Origin: Pholiota molesta
Lineage: Eukaryota; Basidiomycota; Agaricomycetes; Agaricales; Strophariaceae
NCBI GenBank assembly: GCA_014925825.1
Contig: JACGCK010000016.1
Span: forward strand, 186,001 to 250,000
DNA length: 64,000 nt
Direction of reading: 5' to 3'
The notes beneath the pieces were generated by a model. It made no database searches. It was not told the origin of the DNA and saw only the letters and a list, made by a program, of their open reading frames with translations. Shown piece after piece: positions 10,753 to 19,790 of the stretch. Within the stretch, counting starts at the first letter, position 1. Every line of letters starts with the position of its first letter. Made by a program: the position numbers and the translations under genes.

Positions 10753-12260
10753 ATGGCGCACACTTCTAGACCCATCCTGGCTATCGACACCGCCCCGTCC
10801 CATCCTCCTCCGCGCCACCCTATTCCCGTGCAGCAGCAGCAGCAGCAGCAGCCGCACCGCGACGTCTATCCTGGAGATGTACGCGCTGCGCCTGCACCCC
10901 GCCCCATGCAGGACCCTACCCCTACCAGTAGCACCAGTAGAGCTACTGCACCCAGTGCGTTGCCTTTTTCTTTTTATGCGGTTCATGTGACTGACTATTT
11001 ACAGGGGCAAAAGTCCGCACCAAAAAAATAACGGTAGCCTGCAATTTCTGTCGCTGTAAGCTCCTATTTCCTGCATAACGCGCGTCAGCAGATCGCTGAC
11101 GCTTCGTTCTTCATTGTCTTTCTCTAGCGCGTAAGCTCAAATGCGACGGCGGCCGCCCCACCTGCGGACAATGCTTGAAACGCAGCAATCCGTGCGACTA
11201 CATGCCCCAAAACAAACGACGCGGGACCCAGCGCCCGAGGAAAGGCGACGAAAGCGGCAGCGAGAGCGGAGACGAGCGGTCTCCTGACGCAGACGAGCCC
11301 TCGCTCTCGCCCCAAATCCCATCGCAGCCGCCCTCGCGCAGGAGCTCCAACGTTGGACGCCAGCAGCAACAGCAGCTGCAGCTGCAGCATCAACACCATC
11401 AACAACAACAGCAACAGCAGCACCAGCAAGAGGCGTACCCTCCACCCTCGTCTCTGCCGTCACTCTCGGCGATGAGCGAGCGCCGGGACGACGTCCCTGC
11501 ATCGTCCTCGTCAGCGCGTCCCAAGCTCGAGTCCAGCTCGGGCCACGCTGGCAGCGGCGGCGGCGGGCGGGGGTTCTTCCCGGACGGCGAGCTGCCGCAC
11601 ATCGCGACGCTGCCGGCGGTGGACACCACTGCGCCCCCGCCGCAGACGCCTGCGCCGATGTCGGCGCCCAACTTGCCCCACATTCGTCCGGCATCCGACC
11701 TGCAGGCCGCCCAGCGCAAGCGCGCGGCCACGGTGCCCGGGAAGTCCGCGCGCCAGTCCACGAGCTCCGGGCCCAAGGTCGTGGCGTGCAACTTTTGTCG
11801 TGGTAGGTGTTCGTTGGCAATTGTGTTTTTGTGATTATTGCTGATCGGGTTTTTTTCTCTCTTTCTCTTTTATTCTGTTTTTGTTGTAATAGCGCGCAAA
11901 ACCAAATGCGATGGAGCGCACCCTGCCTGTGCGAGCTGTGCGCGCCGGCAGCTAGACTGCAACTACGTGCACGATTCCGGTGGTTCCAACGGCTCTGGCC
12001 ATCGGAAGGCGACGCGGCGCCCGTCAACCTCGAAAGCTGTGACGGCAGACTCTCCAGGGTCCATCTCTCCGCCCTCCTCGAGAATGGTGCCCACGCCGTC
12101 CACTGGGAACCGTGACGACGCCCATGACCTTCGCGAGGTCGACGTGCGCCTCAACGAGGACCTCGATTTAAAACGACCTTTGGAGTACCAGGATATTAGT
12201 CGGAACTCGAAGAGGATGAGGTTGGATCATAGCAGTCCCGCACACGCTGGTATACCCTAA
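10753..12260 (+). CDS. protein with two Zn2Cys6 zinc clusters
   Basis: Start chosen at the first ATG (MAHTSRPILAID), though the reading may continue from the septin-like gene upstream. Introns 10955-11004, 11056-11127 and 11803-11892. After a Pro- and polyGln-rich leader (CAG run near 10832-10853) comes cluster one, ACNFCRSRKLKCDGGRPTC, then a ~200-residue low-complexity linker with a second polyGln tract (11360-11430) and Ser/Pro-rich sequence, then cluster two, ACNFCRARKTKCDGAHPAC. Both have the exact CX2CX6CX6CX2CX6C pattern and each is interrupted by an intron after the same Arg codon in the same phase, as in the gene at 7.1 kb. The C-terminus holds DLKRPLEYQDISRNSKRMR. The body reads without frame errors. 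Two zinc clusters in one polypeptide is unusual, since these proteins normally carry one and dimerise. Confidence 0.82.
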
Positions 12261-12676
12261 ATCAATGTTCCGCTGAATTGTTTTGCTATATGTAGATTAC
12301 TATCTCTTACCCAGCGTGTTTCTTTGTCGGTTTTGGCTGTTTTAAAGGGTTTATTTAGGGCTCTCTAGACAGTATCTAGCTATCGGTGTTCTTGCTCGAT
12401 AGTAATGGATCTGTATCTGTATTTGTTGTCTGTGAAAATATAGTTTTCCGATATTTGTTTCGTGTTCGGTGGCTATTGTTTGGAGTGGTGATCAAAGCAT
12501 CAATATTGTGGCCAAAGGGCGTTGTTAAGTTGTTTCTTTTTGCCTACGGCGCCAGGTTCCCCGCTCCCTGCTCCTACGGCCCTTCCTACGTACCCAGGCC
12601 TATACCCGAACACTCTTTTGATTTCTTTTCCTTCTTGAATAGCCCCCTTGTTCCTTGCCCTTTCCTGGTTATCATC
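12261..12676. other. intergenic / promoter of septin-like GTPase B
   Basis: 416 bp of T-rich sequence. No conserved reading frame and no recognised motif. Confidence 0.5.
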
Positions 12677-14883
12677 ATGTTTTCTTTCCGTCGCAAACCC
12701 AAGAAGGAGCCCGACACGCCACGCATACGCACGTCGCCGTCCTTGCCAGAGCTCAACAGCCAGGGCATCCCGTGGCCCGAGGACCTCGTGGACATTGCCG
12801 CCATCAGAGGGTCGCCGCCCCCCGACGCCGCCCAACCCACCCAAGGTGCGACCAAAACCTCTTTCCAGAGCGAGGCGCCAATCCCGTTCCATAAACCCTT
12901 TGGCCGGCCCTCTATAGGCGGCGCGCATGACGGGCCCATCTCCTCCCTGTACATGGCCGGACCGCCGGCGACGTTCGACAAGAAGGTCGTGCCGCTGGTT
13001 GGCAGGTACAGCCAGCGCCGCGTGCGGATCCCTCCCACGTTCAACCTCATGGTGAGCCCCTGGCGCCCCTGGCGTAGGTGAAGGAAGCTGACGTCTTGTG
13101 GCCCCGCAGGTCGTGGGTGGCAAGGGCACCGGGAAGACCTCGCTGCTGCGGCTGCTGTTGGAGACGGCCGACACGTCTCCGGCGCGACGGTCGACCAGAA
13201 GGCGGCGGTAGACCGGTTTTGAAAGGCTCGACGAAGGCAACACAGGCCATCCAAACGGCCTGCGTCGAGATATGCGAGTCGCGCTTCGACCGGGTGCTCT
13301 TCTCGATCATCGACACGCCGGCCTTGATTTTGCGGAGAGTCGCGAGCTGAAGCTCGAGCGCCAGGTGAACACGATTATCAAGTACGTGGACGCCCAGTAC
13401 GCGACACCATGAGCGAAGTACGTACCTCCCTCTGTAAGTTATACTGCGCGCTGCTGACCAGGCGTCTAGGAGTCGAAAGTCGTCCGACAGAGCAAAGGAG
13501 ACCAACATATCCACCTGTGAGCCGTCTCCTATCCTGACCCGCTGATCCCCTGTTGAGCCCAGCTGCAGTTGCATCTATATGATAGACCCGCCTCTATCAT
13601 AACGGCCGAACAGCGTCGTGCCATGTCGTCCTTGCCCGTTCGAACACGCTCCGAGACCACAGTTTCGATGCGTCCCCCGGAGCTTGTGCCAGATACTTCT
13701 TCTGCTGACGAGTCGGACGACGAGGAAGAGGGCCCGCTGACCATGTCGCCTGCCGAAATTCGTGTTATCCGAAGACTTTCAGCGAGGACGAATGTGTTGC
13801 CTGTGATTGCGAGGGCGGACTCTTTGACGGACGAAAAGCTGCTGGCGGTGAAGAATGCTGGTGCGTTGTAGACTGACTGGACACGTAATACAGAAGCTCA
13901 GTTCCCTTTTTCAGTGCGCACTGGTCTTGCAGAAGCCGGTATTGACTTTGGTGTCTTCGGGCCAATGAAAAAGAAGACTGATTTCGGCGCCACGCCCAAG
14001 CGGCAACACTCGAATGGCGAGGCCAATGGCAATGGCCACGGGAATGGCAACGGCAATCCAGACGCGATCGCTGAAGTAGCTGAAGAGGAAGAAAGTGACG
14101 ACGAAGAGGACGGAGAGGACGAAGAAAGACACCTCGCCCTATTATCAAAATTCGCCCAACACGGCTCGGGCGAGGGCTCTCTCGCTCTAGGTCGCGCCGT
14201 GACCTTTCTCAAGCCGCTCAGGACGACCATCGACCTGTCAGCCCAGATAACGATAGAGAAAGCATCGCGAATGTCCGCTTTTCGGCGCATATTGTGGCTA
14301 AGACAGATCTCAGCGCGCTGCTACCATTCGCGCTCATTGCTCCGGAGGCAAACAAGGCTCGTCTCAGACCTAATCCCGCTGAAAGCTCTGCTACGCTACC
14401 CTCTCCAAGTCAGCAACCCTCGGAAGATGGCTCTGCTCAGCCGGACTTTCCAGTACCGCAAACGCCTGTCTCCGTCAACAGTTCCAAAAACTATGCATTC
14501 ATGCAGCATCCGCCTGAAGACCTCAAAGGTGTTTTCGTGAGAAAATTCCGATGGGGCACTGTCGATGTGCTTGACCCTAACCACTGCGATTTTGCTGCTC
14601 TGCGAACAGCTGTTTTATCTACTCATCTCAAAGTAAGTCTTATTGGCTTAACATGCAGAGTAGCACTCATTTCCTATTCCCTACAAGCTACTTAAAACCC
14701 ATACCAAAGAAGTGTTATACGAGAAATACCGAACCGAGAAACTTTTGGCGCGGCGCGCTACTAGCCATATTTCTGCTGAAGAAACAGAGCGGTTATTGGA
14801 AGGTCAGTTTTCAGTATCTTTCTTGTCCAAAATATAACACGCATTCATCTCCATCCTTGTAACTTATAGGCCTCGGATTGTGA
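12677..14883 (+). CDS. septin-like P-loop GTPase B
   Basis: Paralogue of GTPase A. Begins MFSFRRKPKKEPD. Motifs in order: FNLMVVGGKGTGKTS (intact P-loop, intron 13052-13109 inside), FSIIDTPGLDFAESREL (G3), HIHLCIYMIDPASI, a Ser/Asp/Glu-rich insert, RTNVLPVIARADSLT (G4), an acidic and Gly/Asn-rich insert, LKGVFVRKFRWGTVDVLD, and a helical tail VLYEKYRTEKLLARRA to the stop at 14881-14883. Further introns lie at about 13418-13469, 13515-13563, 13861-13914, 14631-14686 and 14810-14869. One base is missing near 13188, 13217, 13321, 13402, 13590 and 14242, nearly all in short homopolymers. The introns before the ESKV/ERKA block and inside HL|CIY match gene A in place and phase, so the two arose by duplication. 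Septin family membership is good; cellular role unknown. Confidence 0.82.
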
Positions 14884-15692
14884 TTGATTTATTCTTCATG
14901 CCTATCATTTGCTTCATCTCTTTCTTCACATCCTATGCTTGTCTTTTCATTATTGATGACCATACCCCTCCACGCTCATCTGTTCGCATTGTGCACTAGG
15001 TTATTCCCTTCGTTTCCTGATACCACCACTTATGACACGCTCTACTTTCTCTATCTTTCTCGTATCGGCGGATCTGAAACTTTCATTTCTTTAACAATTT
15101 GTATACGGACGAATATTGCCTCCGAAATAACATTACAACCTTCCTTTGCAAACTCGGTCCTCGAATTGAAGTCATCACATTCCTCAGGAAAAAGGAAGAC
15201 TCCGACTTCCCTTCACTTATGAGTATTGGAATCATTGCGAGCGCTAAGTATCTGGTAATGACGTCATGACTTCCCTCTAGGCACAAAAAGGGACAGCCAC
15301 ACAGGCGCTTTCTTGTCCATCATCGCGCTTGTTTGTGAGCTGTGCCCACACTCGAGAGTTATTTTGAGGGTAAATAACTCCTTTTAGCTTTATTGAAAGG
15401 CATTGCTGAACGAAAAGGGATATACTCACCTCTGTAGTAATATTAGTATGCACAGGATGTCGGGTCTACTCCAGGGTTGTGGTAAACCTGACAGGGCTGC
15501 TTGCAAAGATCTTACTATGTATCATCAAGTCTCATTGGGTTTGGACTTCGTTCGTGGTCAACGACAAATTTTGTTGCCCAGCCACCGCCGCAGAGAGAAT
15601 CCTCGACTATTGGTACGCAGAAACATATACAAAGCATCCTCTGTAACAAAGGGAATAACAACTAGATCAAAGCAAAATGACAAATAGGAGAT
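14884..15692. other. intergenic
   Basis: About 0.8 kb between the convergent 3' ends of the septin-like gene and chorismate mutase. T-rich, several short frames, none recognisable. Confidence 0.45.
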
Positions 15693-16816
15693 TCACGAGC
15701 CCTTAGATTTTTCCAATTTCTCTATTTCCTCCTCCGATAGTCCATCCAGACGGGCGAGAAGATAATCGACCTGTGAAGTACTATAAGCATCAATCAAAAT
15801 GGGGATAAGACGAGCTCATACCTCAACTTCTTTGGTGAGGGGAATGATGTAACTTTCGTAAAGATCAACGACGCCATCCACATCAATTTTGCTCGTGCAT
15901 TTGCCATTAGCCCCGTTGACTGGCGCTTCGGAATCCGCAGCAACGTCTTGCGAGTAAGTTGTGGCCTTCTTGTATAATCGAAGGAGGAGTTGGCGTTCGA
16001 CTTCAGGCTTTGTGATGAGAGCCTCAAGGGCTTTTCGATTGCGATTGCGAATGTGGGGTATAAATGCAGCCGGATTTTGGACGAACTTGGCCTCGGAGAC
16101 AAATTTACCTGCAGACTGGCATGAGTTGAATAATTCGTCCCTGCACTATGAATACTACGCACCATAATGGACGCGTTTGCTGATTGATTGCAGCACTTCT
16201 ACGTCAAGCGTAGCTGAACTGCCATAGTTTCCATCGTCTTCATACTCTTCAATGCCAACGATGCCTTGCGCGCGTTTCTTGGCAGCAAGTGCGAGCGTTG
16301 CTCGTCGAGTTATCCGGGGTACGATGGCACATGTATAGAAGGATAGGATAGAAGGATTGGCATTGATAATGTTTGGGTATAAATGGGAGGGAAATCCAGA
16401 GGTGGAAGAACTGGGTCTGGCAGATTGAAGAAAAAGGGTATTCATCCGGGCTATATAACACTTGTTAGATATTCGTGTAGGATACTGAAGCCGTACGATG
16501 TCGCTCACCTTTGATAGCGCCTAGCCTTAGCTATGATTGACATACGCTTTGAGATTTGAGTGAATAGATAGATAGATCCTGGTCACATACCATGGAAAGT
16601 TTCGATCTCCTTCAAGAACCACTCCAACCAACTGCCCTGGAATCCGAGATCTAGCAATTCCTTGAATGCCCCTCGTTGATACATGCGGGGATTGTGGGCG
16701 AACTGGGCTCGTTCGATGAGGGAAAAGATGATGGTATCCTCGAGCCGGATGAGCACAGAGCGAATTCTATCCAGCGATAACGGGTCCTCTCCGATCATGA
16801 AGTTGAGCGACGGCAT
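15693..16816 (-). CDS. ARO7: chorismate mutase (fungal allosteric AroQ type)
   Basis: Converts chorismate to prephenate, the committed step to phenylalanine and tyrosine. Exons 16591-16816, 16509-16530, 16163-16450, 15822-16108 and 15693-15770. Family landmarks: [101 protein letters not shown] and [15 protein letters not shown]. Exon 2 is a 22-nt micro-exon (AKARRYQ). Exon 3 needs two added bases (T run near 16432 and C run near 16390); with them the protein is 300 residues, close to the family's usual size. Start chosen at MPSLNF. A TGAGTC near 17011 upstream is a Gcn4-like half match but is not diagnostic. Confidence 0.95.
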
Positions 16817-17104
16817 CTTGGAGGACGAGAGAGTATATGTGGTGTGGTACGGAAAAAAGATGGTGGCTGTTTGGATATGGGGAATATACATTACGCCGAT
16901 TAAAGCCGGCCTTCCCTTTCAGGTGTCTTATAGCCTGCATGGAGTGTACTACGCTACTTGGAGTAATTCTCGCCATCTTACTGCGCACGCGGATACACTG
17001 CAGATGCACTTGAGTCTTGACAGTGCTGGGAGTCTTATTAGAGTTCGTGTAAATAGTAAACCTCGAGCGACGGAAGCGGCTTTAGGGCGTGACGCATCCA
17101 ATGA

Positions 17105-17112
17105 CAGCACAG
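17105..17112. repeat. putative 8-bp target site duplication, left copy
   Basis: CAGCACAG directly precedes the first repeat unit, and the same 8 bases follow the last unit at 27816-27823. Each internal junction keeps only CAGCAC. Eight-base duplications are known for hAT and some KDZ-type DNA transposons; assigning a superfamily from this alone would be a guess. Confidence 0.55.
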
Positions 17113-17400
17113 GAAAAATTCGTCATTCCCAGGGAGGTCCGGAGCCCCTGTGGTGCGTTGTTTGGCCCAGGGAGATTCCGGCCGTTCCCAAAAATAGTAC
17201 CCAGGGATTTCCCTCGTTGGCGCTCACCAAGCGCTCACTGACATTGGATTAAAATTGCTATGGTGCTCAGTGGCAGAGAACTAGAACTAGATCTACACTA
17301 ATGACAATAGGAATTAATTATATGTTGTGACTAGTTCAAATTGTGCTAAAGTTCAAAGCAGAAGGTAACATTGGTCTCTGAAATTTATTTCCGACAAGTT

Positions 17401-17754
17401 CTAGGGAAGGAAAAGTGCACGGCCTTCAACGAAAATTGTTTGGGACCGAATCATTCTCGCAAACACTTCATCTTCGAGCAGATAATTGGCCTCGGGAGTC
17501 AGCAAGAGAGTACCTGGCTTCTCTAATACTGTATGGTCTATGACCTTTCTGTAAGTATCAGAGATTGCGAATGGTAGATAGAAATTTCTTGGGATTGAGA
17601 AAATTTCCATTGCTAGATATGTCCTTAGGCTGTTGCCATTCAGGGAGTGAGTCAAGTAGGTTTTCAATAGAAGCGAGAGTCTGTCATCACACACACCTCT
17701 TTCATGATTCAAATTTACATCTCCAATCAGATTTCCTCTATAATACAAAAACAA
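17401..17754 (-). CDS. hypothetical 117-residue ORF inside the repeat unit
   Basis: Open frame from MFLYYRGNLIGD to EGRALFLP, lying in the AT-rich third of the unit; identical copies are at 20079-20432 and 25432-25785, and the unit 3 copy (22757-23011) is truncated at its 5' side by a single-base deletion. Composition is protein-like, unlike the low-complexity frames in the GC-rich part. I do not recognise a domain and it shows no transposase motif. It may be one exon of a longer gene, a captured host fragment, or not translated. Confidence 0.3.
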   Translation of the reverse strand: MFLYYRGNLIGDVNLNHERGVCDDRLSLLLKTYLTHSLNGNSLRTYLAMEIFSIPRNFYLPFAISDTYRKVIDHTVLEKPGTLLLTPEANYLLEDEVFARMIRSQTIFVEGRALFLP

Positions 17755-18049
17755 GCTACTATAATCTCTGAAAATTGAAATATTCTAGCTTATCTTTTTC
17801 TGAGCAGGGCTGTAAATACCAGTCTCTGGCCTGACAAGGACCGATACAGCATTTCAGTGCTTCATCCAAATGCTTCTGTGCCAACTGAGACAGCGCTGTT
17901 GCTTATGTGCCGGCATCCCTGGCTATAAGATAAGTAACTTCCTGGTAGAAATTTTATCAAAAGAAAAAGTCTTCAAGTACATTTGTATAGTTAAAAATAA
18001 AATATATTTGTCTATACTACGACAGGTGTCAGGATGTGTAAATACATTG

Positions 18050-19220
18050 ATGGCGCTCGTTCATCGTTGTAGCTGCAGAGAGGGGAGCAGAAGCAGGCAG
18101 CCGCGGTGGTGGTCATTGCTCGTTCGACGTCCTCGTAGCCGCTGAGTGGGGACTAGAGCTAAGAGCAGGTGGCCGCGCCAGCGCCATGTTGGAGGCGGTG
18201 TCGTCGTAGCTGCCGGGAGGGGACTGGGACAGGCAGCGGCATCCAACGAGCAAGAATGTGCACCACCACCACCACCACCGGCGGCGGCGGCGGTGGTGGT
18301 GTGGCGCGGGAAGGACACGGACTGCTGGAAGAACACCTTCAGCGGGGCGCGGGTGGCGAACAGGAACGCGATACGGCACGGGCGGTGTCGACATCGGCCG
18401 TAGTTCATGCGTCGTGCGCCGTTTGTGCACCGTTGTTCGTGCGCCGTCCGTGCGTGGTCCGTCGTCGTGCGCTCTCTTGATCCGTCATCGTGCGCCATCG
18501 TCATTCGCGCCTCGTCCATCCGTTGTTCATTGTGGAACAGGTGTCGTGGGCAGTCAGTGAGTGTCGGGACTCAGCGGTAATGTGGAGTAGGCAGCAGCGG
18601 TGTTGAGGGTGGTGGCGGACAGATCTTGTACGTCGTCGCCGTAGCCGCAGCCTGCAGGGAGGGGGGGGCTGGAACACGCGGCTGTGGTGGTGGCCAACAA
18701 GCAGACAAACGCGCACTGCTCGTTTGTCGTCCTCGTAGCCGCTGAGTGGGGACTGGCGGAGGCGGCCGCGCCACTGCGGTGTTGAAAGCGGCATCAGACA
18801 GGTTGGACAGGCGGTGGCATCCAGTGAATAAGCAGGTGAGTGCACAGCACTCGCTCGTCATCATGATGGCTGGGTAGGGGCTGTAGTAGGTGGCCACGGC
18901 CGCTCTTGCTGCAATTCCCAGTCAGTGCGATGAACGGATGGAGGGCGTACTTACCTTGCTCTCGCGAGTGGAGGCAGCCAGATAGACAAACGAGCAGCGC
19001 TCGGTGGTCATCATCATAGCTGCAGGGAGAAGGGCTGGAGCAGGCAGTGGCAGCCAAATGAACGAGCAGTTCGCTCGTCATCGTCGTAGCCGCTGGTGGG
19101 GATCTTGATGCAGGCGGCCGCGATGCCGCGGTGTTAAACTCATGCGTCGTCGCTGTTTCCGCCGGGCGGGATCTGGGGCAGGCGGTGGTGTTAGCCAGTA
19201 GATGAACAGACGGGGGCGGA
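18050..19220. repeat. degenerate GC-rich sub-repeats within each unit
   Basis: Imperfect copies of a core like TCGTAGCYGCNGRGNGGGGA followed by CAGGCNGCNGC occur near 18065, 18131, 18203, 18640, 18731, 19012 and 19085 (unit 1 coordinates), spaced irregularly by 70-400 bp. Short CGAGCAG/CTGCTCG inversions precede several. Open frames here are Arg/His/Pro-rich by composition and I do not regard them as genes. Confidence 0.55.
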
Positions 19221-19790
19221 CTTACCTCGTTTCACGCTGACAAGGTCGCCGTCATCGTTGTCAATGCCCGATCTCCACTGTCATCCGCGTCGTCGTCCGC
19301 ATTGTCGACGTGTTGTCGTCCATGTTGTTGTTCGCGTTGTTGTTCGCGTTGACGGTCGTGGGTGCGGTGGGATAGGGAGGGCGGGTGGTACAGGCTGTAG
19401 CTCGCGGTCAGTAGGTAAACGGATGGACATTGCGGGCAGACTTACCCCGTCGCCTCTGCTGAGATGGCCGCCGCCCTTTCCTGCCATCTTGTAGTGCCCA
19501 GGCGCGCTGTCGTCCGCGTCGTCACCCGCATCGTCGTTCGTGTTGTCGCTCGTGTTGTTGTTCGCGTGTCGTTGTTCGTTGACGATCGTGGGCGCTGTGG
19601 GTATAGGGAGTGCAAGTGGGAAGAATGCCCATGCCAAGTTGACATAACGGCACTGCGTCATATCATGTGAGATCACGTGCTTTTTATTCGGTGCAAATCG
19701 GTCAGCGTCGGTGGCTTCGGTGTAAATCGGTCCAGTTGCCAAATTTGGCCGGGCCGGGACTTCCCTGGGAATGAGGAAGCTCCCCAGCAC

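Larger units (their letters stand above)
17113..19790. mobile_element. TIR element, unit 1
   Basis: First unit. Its left end and the reverse complement of its right end share TCATTCCCAGGGA followed by (G/A)GTCC, an imperfect terminal inverted repeat of about 28 bp. CCCAGGGA recurs at 17128, 17166 and 17200 near the left end and once inverted near the right end (about 19763), as expected of subterminal transposase-binding sites. No transposase is recognisable, so the unit is probably non-autonomous. The GC-rich part (about 18050-19220) is built from degenerate sub-repeats around TCGTAGCCGCTGAGTGGGGA. Confidence 0.72.

Noticed and set aside
1..14883. Programmed frameshifting or pseudogenes to explain the broken frames
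   Set aside because: Breaks are too many, fall in unrelated genes, are nearly all one-base losses at homopolymers and lack slippery-site contexts, while splice sites and motifs are intact.
18050..19220. Long Arg-, His- and Pro-rich open frames on both strands in each repeat unit
   Set aside because: They come from CGT/CAC-biased sub-repeats open in several frames at once, lack conserved composition and have no splice or start context. Not annotated as genes.
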